Shown here one piece after another: positions 18,012 to 26,342 of a stretch of DNA of 64,000 nucleotides. The stretch's first letter is position 1. Each line of letters begins with the position of its first letter. This stretch comes from Erwinia sp. E_sp_B01_1. GTDB lineage: Bacteria > Pseudomonadota > Gammaproteobacteria > Enterobacterales > Enterobacteriaceae. The translations under genes and the position numbers were made by a program. The stretch is taken from positions 2,294,001-2,358,000 of the forward strand of contig NZ_CP142208.1 of NCBI RefSeq assembly GCF_036865545.1. The letters are read 5' to 3'. The notes beneath the pieces were generated by a model that was not told the DNA's origin, ran no database searches, and saw only the letters and a program-made list of their open reading frames with translations.

Positions 18012-19004
18012 ATGACCTATAACTATCCCAAATTTGGTGCTGGCCTGTGGCATTTTGCCAACTACATTGACCGTTACGCGGTAGACGGTTACGGTCCGCC
18101 GTTGAGCACGCTGGAACAGATTCAGGAAGCAAAAAAGGTGGGAGACCTCTCCTTTGTGGATATTCCCTATCCGTTCTCGCCGGGCGTTACGTTAGATCAG
18201 GTCAGGGAGGCGCTGAAGGAGGCTGGCTTGCAGGCCATTGGCATCACGCCGGAGATCTATCTGCGCAAATGGTCACGCGGTGCCTTTACCAACCCCGATC
18301 CTGTCGCCAGGGAGGAGGCAATGAAGCTGATGAACGAAGCGGCGCAGGTGGTCAGGGAGCTGGGGGCGAGCTATGTCAAAGTCTGGCCGGGTCAGGATGG
18401 CTGGGATTATCCCTTCCAGGTGGATCATAAACAGCTGTGGAAACTGGCGGTTGACGGTATGCGCGAACTGGCGGCAGCTAACCCGGATGTGAAGTTTGCT
18501 ATTGAGTACAAGCCTCGTGAGCCACGGGTAAAAATGACCTGGGATTCAGCGGCACGCACATTGCTGGGTATCGAAGAGATCGGTCTGGATAATGTCGGCG
18601 TGCTGCTGGACTTTGGTCATGCGCTGTTTGGCGGAGAATCCCCGGCGGATTCTGCCCAGTTGATCATCGATCGTGGTCGTCTGTTTGGAATGGACGTGAA
18701 CGATAACCTGCGCGGTTGGGATGATGACCTGGTGGTCGGCACTGTACATATGACGGAGATCTTTGAATTCTTCTATGTACTGAAGATCAATAACTGGGAT
18801 GGCGTCTGGCAACTGGATCAGTTCCCGTTCCGCGAAGATAACGTTGAGGCGGCACGCCTGTCGATTCGTTTCCTGAAGCATATCTATCGCGCCCTGGATA
18901 AGCTGGATATCCCGGCACTGCAGGCGGCACAGCATCGTCAGGATGCCATGCAGGCGCAGCGCATTATTCAGAACGCGTTGCTCTCCTCAATTGAAGAAGA
19001 ATAG
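18012..19004 (+). CDS. Sugar isomerase/epimerase, TIM-barrel (AP-endonuclease 2-like) family
   Basis: 330 residues from ATG 18012, chosen for GGAGAAAGAGAA just before it and the conserved-looking [15 protein letters not shown] start; the longer frame covers the operator. It is a xylose-isomerase-like TIM barrel: [24 protein letters not shown] (acidic metal ligand), [15 protein letters not shown] (Asp and His metal ligands) and [15 protein letters not shown]. It probably isomerises or epimerises the sugar brought in by the upstream importer. No kinase gene is next to it, so later steps are encoded elsewhere. Confidence 0.85.
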   Translation: MTYNYPKFGAGLWHFANYIDRYAVDGYGPPLSTLEQIQEAKKVGDLSFVDIPYPFSPGVTLDQVREALKEAGLQAIGITPEIYLRKWSRGAFTNPDPVAREEAMKLMNEAAQVVRELGASYVKVWPGQDGWDYPFQVDHKQLWKLAVDGMRELAAANPDVKFAIEYKPREPRVKMTWDSAARTLLGIEEIGLDNVGVLLDFGHALFGGESPADSAQLIIDRGRLFGMDVNDNLRGWDDDLVVGTVHMTEIFEFFYVLKINNWDGVWQLDQFPFREDNVEAARLSIRFLKHIYRALDKLDIPALQAAQHRQDAMQAQRIIQNALLSSIEEE

Positions 19005-19022
19005 GGGAGATCGCCGATCGTG

Positions 19023-19052
19023 CCAGAAAAGGATCTGCGGATCCTTTTCTGG
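19023..19052 (+). terminator. Hairpin after the isomerase gene
   Basis: CCAGAAAAGGATC pairs perfectly with GATCCTTTTCTGG across a four-base loop. The stem is strong but there is no immediate U-tract, so termination may be imperfect. Confidence 0.6.
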
Positions 19053-19102
19053 AGGTGGGACAGGGAGCAGGGCTGATTTTTTTAATTTATTTTAAATTAT
19101 CC

Positions 19103-19117
19103 TAGACGGTCGGTCTA
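19103..19117. promoter_or_regulatory. NemR-type operator (TAGAC-GGTCG-GTCTA)
   Basis: A palindrome with five-base perfect arms, 20 bases before the TetR start. It resembles the TAGACC/GGTCTA box known for E. coli NemR and fits autorepression. Confidence 0.7.
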
Positions 19118-19137
19118 ATTGGGGCTATCTTCAATGC

Positions 19138-19743
19138 ATGACCACATCTACTCACTCACACAGAAATAATATCCGCGAGCATATCCTGGCTACGGGCCAG
19201 CGTATTATGGCGAGCAAAGGATATTCGGCAGTTGGACTCAATGAAATTTTGAGTGATGCAGGTGTGCCCAAAGGATCTTTTTATCATTACTTTGGTTCCA
19301 AAGATGCCTTTGGCGTGGCGATGCTTGAAAGCTATTTCGACGCTTATCTGGCTGAACTGGACGTTACGCTGGCTTTACCCGATCGCACCATGGCGCAGCG
19401 GTTGATGCATTACTGGCAACAGTGGCAGGACACCCAATCTTTTCTCGATTGCCAGGGGAAATGTCTCGCCGTGAAGCTGGGAGCCGAAGTGGCTGACCTC
19501 TCCGAAAATATGCGGCTTACGCTTAAAACGGGGACTTCTGCCATTATTCAGCGCCTGACGCAGGGCATTGAATCAGGCGTGAAGGAGGGGTCACTGCATA
19601 TCGATGATAAGCCGGCGAGGGTGGCAGAAAGCCTGTACCAGCTCTGGCTTGGCGCGAGCGTGATGGTGAAAATTGTTCGCAATAAAGACCCCTTTGAATC
19701 AGCCATGCTGCTGACTAAAAAGAGTCTCAATATTGCCCTGTAG
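19138..19743 (+). CDS. TetR-family regulator, NemR-like
   Basis: 201 residues. The helix-turn-helix (GYSAVGLNEILSDAGVPKGSFYHYFGSKDAFGVAML) is very like NemR, the E. coli repressor that senses electrophiles and hypochlorite. Cys109 in GKCLAVK aligns with the redox-active Cys106 of NemR, and Lys178 in GASVMVKI with its partner Lys175; Cys105 is an extra cysteine nearby. It is upstream of a DJ-1-family gene and a nitroreductase gene in the same direction, with related half-sites before the former. The downstream enzymes fit a reactive-electrophile response. Confidence 0.85.
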   Translation: MTTSTHSHRNNIREHILATGQRIMASKGYSAVGLNEILSDAGVPKGSFYHYFGSKDAFGVAMLESYFDAYLAELDVTLALPDRTMAQRLMHYWQQWQDTQSFLDCQGKCLAVKLGAEVADLSENMRLTLKTGTSAIIQRLTQGIESGVKEGSLHIDDKPARVAESLYQLWLGASVMVKIVRNKDPFESAMLLTKKSLNIAL

Positions 19744-19868
19744 ACAGGGCAATCAGTAAACCCTCACAGGGATATTTTTTGCACTAAAATCAAGACGACT
19801 GGTCGGATTGAACCGCCCTGAGTTTGAGCTGGCACTGAACACTGTTGAATTTTTATTTAGGTATTTTC

Positions 19869-19883
19869 TATACGACTGGTCTA
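19869..19883. promoter_or_regulatory. Second NemR-like site before the DJ-1-family gene
   Basis: TATACGACTGGTCTA keeps one full GGTCTA half-site of the box at 19103. A related AGACGACTGGTC lies at 19793-19804. Both precede the gene at 19919. Confidence 0.5.
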
Positions 19884-19918
19884 CTTAATAGCTCGCTTCA
19901 TTCTACTGGAGATACAAC

Positions 19919-20599
19919 ATGAAAGTTCTGATGATTCTGACTTCTCACGATCAACTTGGCGATACTGGCCGTAAAACGGGTTTCTGGCTGGAGGAGTTGG
20001 CTGCACCTTATTACGCGTTTAAAGATAGCGGGGCAGAAATCACCCTGGCTTCGCCGCAGGGCGGTAAGCCGCCTCTGGACCCAAAAAGTAATGAGCCAGA
20101 TTTCCAGACAGAGCAGACTCATCGCTTTGAAGCTGATACCGCTGCTCTGTCTCAGCTCGCCGATACGGTACGCCTGGACACAATTTCTCAGGCTGACTAT
20201 GACACCGTGTTTTATCCAGGAGGCCATGGCCCGCTTTGGGATCTGGCTGAAGATAAACACTCCATCGCGCTTATTGAATCATTCCTTGCCGCTAATAAAC
20301 CCGTTGCGCTGGTCTGCCATGCGCCTGGCGTACTGCGTCATGTCAAAACACCGGCGGGCCGACCGCTGGTTGAAGGCAAGAAGGTCACTGGCTTTACCAA
20401 TTCCGAGGAAGAGGCTGTAGGATTAACAAACGTTGTGCCTTTCCTGGTTGAAGACGAGCTTATTGCCAAAGGTGGGATTTATTCTAAAGGTGATGACTGG
20501 AGTTCCTATGTCGTACAGGATGGTTTGTTGATCACTGGACAAAATCCAGGTTCATCGGCCGCTACTGCAGAGCTGCTTATTAAGCAGTTTGTTCAGTAA
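19919..20599 (+). CDS. DJ-1/PfpI-family protein (Hsp31/glyoxalase III-like)
   Basis: 226 residues. Catalytic Cys133 lies in the nucleophile elbow ALVCHAPG with adjacent His134, and Glu25/26 in TGFWLEEL takes the usual acidic position; FYPGGHGPLWDL is the typical family loop. Hsp31-type members convert methylglyoxal to lactate or repair glycated groups. Position downstream of a NemR-like repressor and its operator supports a role in detoxifying reactive carbonyls. TGGAG precedes the ATG. The stop codon is the first triplet of a tandem-repeat array. Confidence 0.87.
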   Translation: MKVLMILTSHDQLGDTGRKTGFWLEELAAPYYAFKDSGAEITLASPQGGKPPLDPKSNEPDFQTEQTHRFEADTAALSQLADTVRLDTISQADYDTVFYPGGHGPLWDLAEDKHSIALIESFLAANKPVALVCHAPGVLRHVKTPAGRPLVEGKKVTGFTNSEEEAVGLTNVVPFLVEDELIAKGGIYSKGDDWSSYVVQDGLLITGQNPGSSAATAELLIKQFVQ

Positions 20600-20776
20600 C
20601 TGATAGCAATGTGGCAGTGATAAATGCCAATGTGGCAGTAATAAATAGCAATGTGGAAGTAATAAATAGCAATGTGGCAGTGATGAATTCCGAACGCTGC
20701 CACAGCGTTAATTTGAATGTTAAGGCAGTGATGGATTCCGAATGCTGCCACAGCGTTAATTTGAATGTCAAAATGC
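20597..20776. repeat. Compound tandem-repeat array: four 21-bp units then two 48-bp units
   Basis: The 21-base units are 20597-20617, 20618-20638, 20639-20659 and 20660-20680, each ending AATGTGGCAG (GGAAG in the third). The 48-base units are 20681-20728 and 20729-20776, each containing a hairpin (AACGCTG-CCA-CAGCGTT; the second has one G-T wobble) followed by AATTTGAATGT. The array fills the gap between the DJ-1-family and nitroreductase genes. Both strands are open through it because 21 and 48 are multiples of three, but the repeated peptides (VAVINSN-like) do not look like a real product. No spacers, so it is not a CRISPR. Confidence 0.9.
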
Positions 20777-20928
20777 CTCATAAAATTTTATCCGAAATTA
20801 AATCCCTCTTCACTCATTCCTCTTTTATCTGCACAGAACAAAAAGTCTCCTTTTTTAACTGCCGCAAATACGGTTAAGTCTGGAAGCGGCCTTTTTGTTA
20901 TTGTCTTCCCTTAATCACAGGAGAAATC

Positions 20929-21669
20929 ATGAATTCAGTTATTAAAAATTTTATCAGCCATAAAAGTGAACGTAGCTTCAGCGATCGGCCTGTAGAGGAT
21001 GAAGTATTAGATCGCATCATCAGTACCGCTTACCATGCGCCGACCTCTGTTAATTCTCAGCAGGTTTCTGTGATAGTGACTCGTAGTGCTGAGAAACGTG
21101 CAAAGATTTCTGAAATCGCTGGCGGCCAGCCCTGGATTGCCAAAGCACCTGTTTTTATTACATTTGTTCTCGATATGCATAAGTCTTATGTTGGCATGTC
21201 GGCTGTGGATAAGGCCCAACTGGCACATGAGAGTATTGAAAGCATCGTTTCCGGATCGACAGATATCGGAATTGCTTTGGGGTCGGTGATGGCCGCAGCC
21301 CGCGCGGAAGGATTAGGGATTGTACCGATTGGTGGTATTCGTCGTGATCCGCAGGCGTTGATTACTCTGCTGGATTTGCCGCAATTAACCTTCCCGGTAG
21401 CTGGCGTTGTAATTGGCTATGTTGACCAACCTTCGCACATGAAACCACGCATGGCGATGGAAACTTTCCGACATAATGAAACCTACCAGACCCAGGGCCT
21501 GGAAAATCAGATCGAAAAATATAATCAGGTCATGGTTCAGCACTGGAAAGACATCGGGCGCAACGATGGTGAAAGCTGGAGTGAAAGTGTCAGCGGATAC
21601 TACAGCAAGATCTATTTCCCAGACGTGCTGGCTGCGCTGAAAAAGCAGGGATTCGGTACGGATAAGTAA
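20929..21669 (+). CDS. Nitroreductase, NfsA-type NADPH oxidoreductase
   Basis: 246 residues, length and layout as in NfsA (240): an N-terminal SHKSERSFSDRP FMN-phosphate-binding region, PTSVNSQQ, IGIALGSVMAAARAEGLGI and PIGGIRRDP, then a C-terminal region with NDGESWSESVSGYYSK. It reduces nitro compounds and quinones by two electrons with FMN. GGAGA precedes the ATG. Sharing direction with the NemR-like/DJ-1 pair suggests one electrophile-response group, though the repeat array separates them. Confidence 0.87.
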   Translation: MNSVIKNFISHKSERSFSDRPVEDEVLDRIISTAYHAPTSVNSQQVSVIVTRSAEKRAKISEIAGGQPWIAKAPVFITFVLDMHKSYVGMSAVDKAQLAHESIESIVSGSTDIGIALGSVMAAARAEGLGIVPIGGIRRDPQALITLLDLPQLTFPVAGVVIGYVDQPSHMKPRMAMETFRHNETYQTQGLENQIEKYNQVMVQHWKDIGRNDGESWSESVSGYYSKIYFPDVLAALKKQGFGTDK

Positions 21670-21679
21670 TTATAAAAAA

Positions 21680-21704
21680 GGGGAGCCACGTTGCTCCCCA
21701 TTTT
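21680..21704. terminator. Rho-independent terminator between convergent genes
   Basis: GGGGAGC, loop CACGTT, GCTCCCC, with A-run before and TTTT after. It serves both the nitroreductase and the convergent chemoreceptor-like gene. Confidence 0.82.
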
Positions 21705-21713
21705 CCGGGTTAA

Positions 21714-23000
21714 TCAGACGTCCAGCCGGTGAATAACGCTGACAAACTGGTGTACGCCGCTGTTGATCTCTTTCAGGCTGCGCGAAAGATCGCAGATTTT
21801 ATCCTGCTCGCTAACCACAATCTGTTTTACCGCATCCAGTTGCTGATACATTTGCTGAATCAGCGTCGAGTTTATTTCTACCACAGCAGTGATCTTTTGC
21901 GTGGCGCTGGCGGTAGAAGCAGCAAGCCGTCGCACTTCGGCAGCCACTACGCTAAATCCTCGTCCAGCTTCACCCGCCCTGGCTGATTCGATTGCGGCAT
22001 TCAGCGCCAGAATATTCGTTTGAGCAGCAATGACGTTAATGGTATCCACCACTTCGCTGATACTTTTAGCCGAAGCATTGAGCTGCGCACCAATTTCAGT
22101 AGCCGCATTCACCTGGATCGCAACCAGCCCGGAGTTACGCACGGTTTCATCCAGCACTTCGTTGGCGTTATGGGTGATTTGCGATGTTTCTTCTGAGGTG
22201 GTGACAGCGATATCCGCTACCCGTTTTGCAGCTTCAACGCGGGCGGTGATATCAGAAGCGATCTTAATGACCTTGCCCACTTTGCCATCGGCGTCATAAA
22301 CAGGGTTATAGCTCGCTTCCAGCCAGATACGTTCTCCGCTCGCCGTTTTGCGCTCAAAACGGCCAACAAAGTGCTGACCTTTACCAATTTTTTGCCAGAA
22401 ATCGGGTTTATCTTTGTAGAAGCTTTCATAGCAAAAAATACGGTGATGCTGACCCACGATGTCAGACAACGCATAGCCCATCGTGGTGAGGAAATTGTTG
22501 TTCGCAGTCAGGATTTTGCCGTCAGGCGTAAACTCAATAACCGCCATTGAGAGATCCAGTGCGTTAATGACTGCTTCTTTATGTTCCAGCTCCTGATGGC
22601 GCGCCGTGATATCGGTAGCCACCTTGATCACCTTGTAAACGTTACCTTTATCATCGCTGACGGGAAAATAGGTGGCGCTAAGGTAAAAACGCTGATGATT
22701 TTTGCTGAAGCGTTCAAAGATACCGGTGACCGACTCGCCAGACGCGAGTGCCTGCCAGAAAGCGTTGTAGCTTGAAGATCGGACGTATTCGGGTTTGCAG
22801 AAAATCCGGTGATGCTTGCCCTGAATTTCACTCAGAGAGTAGCCGGTAACCTCCAGGAACTGCTGATTGGCGCTGAGGATCTCTCCATCGGGTAAAAACT
22901 CAATCCATGCCACATGCTGTTTAATTGCATTGATGTCCTTAACAATGCTACTGCCTTTGGACAAGGGCAGGGAAAGACTCGATTTTTTCACACCAAACAT
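21714..23000 (-). CDS. Soluble PAS-PAS-MCP protein (BdlA-like)
   Basis: 428 residues with no transmembrane segment. Two PAS domains (about 20-140 and 145-265), each with the HHRIFC motif and closing [12 protein letters not shown] or [12 protein letters not shown], precede an MCP signalling domain whose conserved tip is [40 protein letters not shown] in the standard pattern. Size and order match Pseudomonas BdlA (417 residues), which controls biofilm dispersal. The signalling domain is short and has no C-terminal CheR/CheB pentapeptide. It likely senses redox, heme or small ligands in the cytoplasm. Confidence 0.88.
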   Translation of the reverse strand: MFGVKKSSLSLPLSKGSSIVKDINAIKQHVAWIEFLPDGEILSANQQFLEVTGYSLSEIQGKHHRIFCKPEYVRSSSYNAFWQALASGESVTGIFERFSKNHQRFYLSATYFPVSDDKGNVYKVIKVATDITARHQELEHKEAVINALDLSMAVIEFTPDGKILTANNNFLTTMGYALSDIVGQHHRIFCYESFYKDKPDFWQKIGKGQHFVGRFERKTASGERIWLEASYNPVYDADGKVGKVIKIASDITARVEAAKRVADIAVTTSEETSQITHNANEVLDETVRNSGLVAIQVNAATEIGAQLNASAKSISEVVDTINVIAAQTNILALNAAIESARAGEAGRGFSVVAAEVRRLAASTASATQKITAVVEINSTLIQQMYQQLDAVKQIVVSEQDKICDLSRSLKEINSGVHQFVSVIHRLDV

Positions 23001-23661
23001 ATAAACCTCAGGAAGATATCACCATCTCTGTGACTCGTTTGCGGGCCGGGCCTTCGCAAATGAATTTTCGCGGTTACCCTTATGGGGCCGCATAATTTTT
23101 CCCTGCAGGACACTTTAGCCTTCAACCATATGTGGCGGAGGACCGTGACTCTTTACGCCCGAAGTACGCATGCCGGGATACTGTCTCTGTAACTTACCTG
23201 GTGTTTTGAAAAATGTCTGGGGGCTTGAAAATCCCCGTCTTAATCAGGTATCGGCACCGCAGCGGAAAGTTTGAGGGGAATGTTTAAAAGATATGTGTGT
23301 GGCAGATTTACCGGGAATGTTGACGCGATTTTCGGCATATGCCGTAGTGATGATGAGAGAAAAGGGCGCCGACGGCAAATTTAAGACCATTTTTTGCCAT
23401 CGCTACGTGAAATCTGCAGGGGTGATGCCCAGATTAATTATCAGAATTCACGTAGCGCAACCTGTACTCATTTTAGCCATCGTCAGCACGAATTCGATTT
23501 ACTGGATTTTTATACAGCACTGATTGGATTCACATTTTTGAATTTTATAAGGTCGGGTTATGATAGGGTCCAGTCACAAGGATATGAAATGATCTAGAAA
23601 AAGATTGTGAAGTTAAGTTCAAATATATTTTTAGGGACATTTTTCAACAGGTCAGACCTTA
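23001..23661. other. 661-base gap, no convincing gene
   Basis: It contains the chemoreceptor gene promoter region and a short frame (23293-23523) that I do not trust. CGCTACGTGAAATCTGC at 23401-23417 recurs with one change at 24028-24044. Otherwise nothing recognisable. Confidence 0.5.
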
Positions 23662-23865
23662 ATGAAGCTATTAAAAACACTGGTCGCACGGGGTATCGCA
23701 GGCATCAGTGACTGCATAATTCTCGCTACACTTGGATTGTTATTCTGGTTTATCTTCATGTCTGAATCAAATTACAGATATATTATGGCGGGCATATCAT
23801 GTCTTGGATTCGTTATCGCCTATATCGTATACAAATTAGCTGATAAATTTCATAACGGCATGTAA
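23662..23865 (+). CDS. Small two-helix membrane protein, hypothetical
   Basis: 67 residues with two predicted transmembrane helices (about 12-33 and 40-58) separated by a short polar turn, and a basic C-terminus. AGGTC lies upstream at modest spacing. I do not recognise the family. It lies alone in the AT-rich terminus zone left of dif. Confidence 0.45.
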   Translation: MKLLKTLVARGIAGISDCIILATLGLLFWFIFMSESNYRYIMAGISCLGFVIAYIVYKLADKFHNGM

Positions 23866-24118
23866 GATCCTTAATTACTCATCCTAATTGGGCGCTAAAC
23901 CTATCATGGTAGGGGTGGCTATTGGTCACCCGAGAATGAAAAACCATCGGTAATAATAGACTAAGTTTTTTCATGTCACGGAATTAACAATTAGAACAAG
24001 CGTCAGACAGACATCTATAACAGGTGTCGCTACGTAAAATCTGCGTGATGGCGTGCAGGAGTATTCGTAAGTTTTTCACGTATCGATGCCGGTTTTTCGC
24101 CCGATATGAGGAGTGCCT

Positions 24119-24421
24119 GTGCGATCAGATGAAGTAGAAACCATCTTGAAAGATAAAAGCGATTTTAAAAAACGACTGAAACTGATAGCAGACCTGAAAG
24201 AATGCTCAGATGAACACAGCATAAAGGCATTACAGCATCTGGCAAAAAACGATTTTGTTTATCAGGTGAGGTTAGATGCCTGGCAAACGCTGAGCCAAAA
24301 AGGAATAACGTGCGTCAAACCGCTAGCGCGTCCACGCTATGCAGTCTTAATGGAAAAGTTCATCCAAAAGCTAAGACGCCTTGGGATGTGGTTGTTCGAT
24401 CTTACGGAGGGCTTCAGATGA
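24119..24421 (+). CDS. Small HEAT-repeat-like protein, hypothetical
   Basis: 100 residues. GTG 24119 is preferred over GTG 24113 because GAGGAG then sits at normal spacing. FKKRLKLIADLKECSDEHSIKALQHLAKNDFVYQVRLDAWQTLSQKG looks like one HEAT-type helical repeat with the usual D-x-V-x-x-R-like turn, and the rest is basic. Function unknown; it may be a fragment of a longer scaffold protein. It ends 93 bases left of the dif site. Confidence 0.5.
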   Translation: MRSDEVETILKDKSDFKKRLKLIADLKECSDEHSIKALQHLAKNDFVYQVRLDAWQTLSQKGITCVKPLARPRYAVLMEKFIQKLRRLGMWLFDLTEGFR

Positions 24422-24514
24422 TGTTATGGATCGATCGCAGGCAAAACTACTAAACACGACAGCGATCAGCAGGTGACAGCTTAGGTTGATGTTAAGTGCG
24501 CTATAGGATATCCA

Positions 24515-24542
24515 ATTTAACATAATATACATTATGCGAACT
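24515..24542 (-). other. dif site (XerCD chromosome-dimer resolution site)
   Basis: Read on the minus strand, it matches the 28-bp E. coli dif as I recall it at 26 positions: the XerC arm CGCATAA with changes only in its outer four bases, the central TGTATA, and a perfect XerD arm TTATGTTAAAT. KOPS-like octamers point toward it from both sides: GGGCAGGG on plus at 5976, 6760 and 22965, and on minus (read as CCCTGCCC or CCCTTCCC on plus) at 27434, 27929, 33225, 39811 and 45604. Gene orientation also switches around it. An XerCD site left by an integrated element is the alternative, but polarity favours the native site. Confidence 0.9.
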
Positions 24543-24655
24543 AAGGTTATAGAGGAAAAGTAGTAATGTCCGCTTTGAGCTAAGCTAACATGGCCGCTTC
24601 GGGTGGACCTGCTGAGGAACTAGATATGGCGGCTTCTAAGGTGGAGTTTTTCACG

Positions 24656-25487
24656 ATGAACGAAGTTAACCGACTTATAGTCATTCAGGACGTCGTCGAT
24701 CGGCGACTGACAAACCACCTCGCTGCTGAGCGTCTTGGTATTTCCAACAGACAATGTCGCCGTCTGCTTCAGCGCTATCGTATAGACGGTCCGCTGGGCA
24801 TGGCTGACCGGCGGCGCGGCATGCCCAGCAACTATCAGCTACCATGAAAATGCGGCTGGCGGCGACGGTCAGACACAGTTCGGACGCGCGATGAACGAGC
24901 TGAACATCACCGGTATCTGTGCCAACACCAGTTTCAGGCTGCGTGGCATCAGTACGCCTGACGTGGCTAACACCTTTGCCGCTGAGTTTATGGCGGACTA
25001 TAACCGCCGCTTTGCTAAGGCACCGAGGCACGATTTTGACGTGCACCGGCCGCTCGATGCTGACGACAACCTGAACCAGATATTTACCTGGCGCGAGCCG
25101 CGTAAGGTGTCAAAAGCGCTGACGGTCCGCTACGATAAAATGCTGTTGCTGCTTGAGGATAACGATGACAGCCGCCGCGCGATGGGTAAATACCTGGATG
25201 CCTGGCAGTACCCGGATGGCCGCGTTGAGCTCAGGAGTCACGGCGTGGTGCTTCCCTACTCTGCCTATGACCGGCTTTCCGAAGTTGACCAAAGCGCGAT
25301 CGTTGACAATAAACGGCTTGGCCACGCGCTGGGTGTTGTGAAAATAATGCAGGACAAGCGTGATAATACGCGATCGCAGGCGCTTCCGGCCGGAACCGGG
25401 CCAAGTCGCAGGAGTACGAAGAAAAATCCGACTAGAAAGCGACAGCGTGCGGTTAATGAAGATGATTTGCTTAAAGCGTTTTTTTGA
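24656..25487 (+). pseudogene. ISNCY-type transposase remnant with internal deletion
   Basis: The 5' part (24656-24847, from MNEVNRLIVIQDVVDRRLT) is the helix-turn-helix end of an ISNCY-like transposase up to RRRGMPSNYQL. It then jumps frame at about 24839 into the catalytic-core end (YHENAAGGDGQTQFGRAMNEL at 24840 onward). A second deletion seems to join GICANTS to LRGIST. The C-terminus runs to 25487. Most of the roughly 450-residue enzyme is missing, so it is inactive. I could not define inverted-repeat ends. Confidence 0.8.
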
Positions 25488-25553
25488 TTTACAGACCCGC
25501 ATCAAAGAAATCTTTGAGCAGAAAGACACTTGAATCCGGATTGTTAACTGGCT

Positions 25554-25790
25554 TTATTCCCAACCCCGTTCACAATAAGTTTTACAATCCTGTTCAGGAA
25601 AGGACGTCTTATATTTACCCCAGTCCATATATTTATAGTAAAGCGTCATTGCTTCATAATGGCTGGCCGCCTCAACTTCCCATACAAGCTCTGCACCAGT
25701 CTCTAATAATGATCTTACTGCATTTCCGTGGGCACCTTTCAGACAAAAAGTCTGGCATCCATCGGGCTCTACCCTGAGTTCATGCCTCAA
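25554..25790 (-). CDS. Short hypothetical protein, TTG start or frameshifted
   Basis: 78 residues from TTG 25790, which has AAGGA eight bases upstream. The sequence (RHELRVEPDGCQTFCLKG, EVEAASHYEAMTLYYKYMDW, DCKTYCERGWE) looks like an intact small globular protein. An ATG 33 bases further up (MIIKEANF) is in another frame and would join it if one base of the TTT were dropped, so a one-base indel is possible. Its small acidic character and its neighbours suggest an orphan immunity-like protein, but this is inference. Confidence 0.5.
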   Translation of the reverse strand: MRHELRVEPDGCQTFCLKGAHGNAVRSLLETGAELVWEVEAASHYEAMTLYYKYMDWGKYKTSFPEQDCKTYCERGWE

Positions 25791-25910
25791 AGTTCGCTTC
25801 CTTGATAATCATATATCTGCCAATCATTCCATATTATATCGTGATTTAACAGGCTGTAATTCGCCTCTTCCGGACATTGCTGCCTGTCGGGGCTTCCGGT
25901 GAAACTCTCG

Positions 25911-26342
25911 TTAATATCCCACCTTATCTATCATCTTGACGCGGATGGTGTCCGGACTTTCCTCAACTTCTACCGATACGGTTAGATTGGGGTCCTTGCT
26001 AATCCAGCAATTTTCACTGGTGTTGCACGTTCCACCTTTTTTAAATCCGTTTTTTTCCAGGTAGATATCAATTTGTCGGGTATCCCTAATGCCAAAAAAG
26101 TTTGACTGATAAATCAGAGCAGCGTTAGGTCCAGACAAATTACTATAATGAAAGTTATAGGTTTTACTCACGCGTGGCATATTTTTCAGCAATTCTGGGG
26201 TATAAAAATCATACTCTCGTTTATCCATTTCCGAGTAATCAGCACCGTCGGCGAATTCCATCTTGAGGTATTCCAAGCCATAGAAAAGACCAATTACACA
26301 TACCATTAAAATGGCAAGTGTACTTTTTAGAAACCTTTTCAT
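25911..26342 (-). CDS. Small membrane-anchored protein, candidate immunity partner
   Basis: 143 residues. An N-terminal basic residue plus one hydrophobic helix (about 7-24) should leave residues 30-143 in the periplasm; two cysteines (GTCNTSENCW) could pair there. No known family recognised. Its ATG overlaps the stop of the upstream gene (ATGA), a tight arrangement common in effector/immunity or toxin/antitoxin pairs. A periplasm-facing anchored partner fits an effector that acts in the periplasm. Function is inferred from layout only. Confidence 0.55.
   Translation of the reverse strand: MKRFLKSTLAILMVCVIGLFYGLEYLKMEFADGADYSEMDKREYDFYTPELLKNMPRVSKTYNFHYSNLSGPNAALIYQSNFFGIRDTRQIDIYLEKNGFKKGGTCNTSENCWISKDPNLTVSVEVEESPDTIRVKMIDKVGY

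Noticed and set aside
20597..20776. CRISPR-like repeats
   Set aside because: Units are contiguous with no spacers and no cas genes are present.
20611..20877. An 88-codon plus-strand frame and two minus-strand frames over the repeat array
   Set aside because: Repetitive peptides forced by unit lengths that are multiples of three; no good start signals.
23293..23523. A 76-codon plus-strand frame
   Set aside because: No ribosome-binding site, no family resemblance, unconvincing composition.
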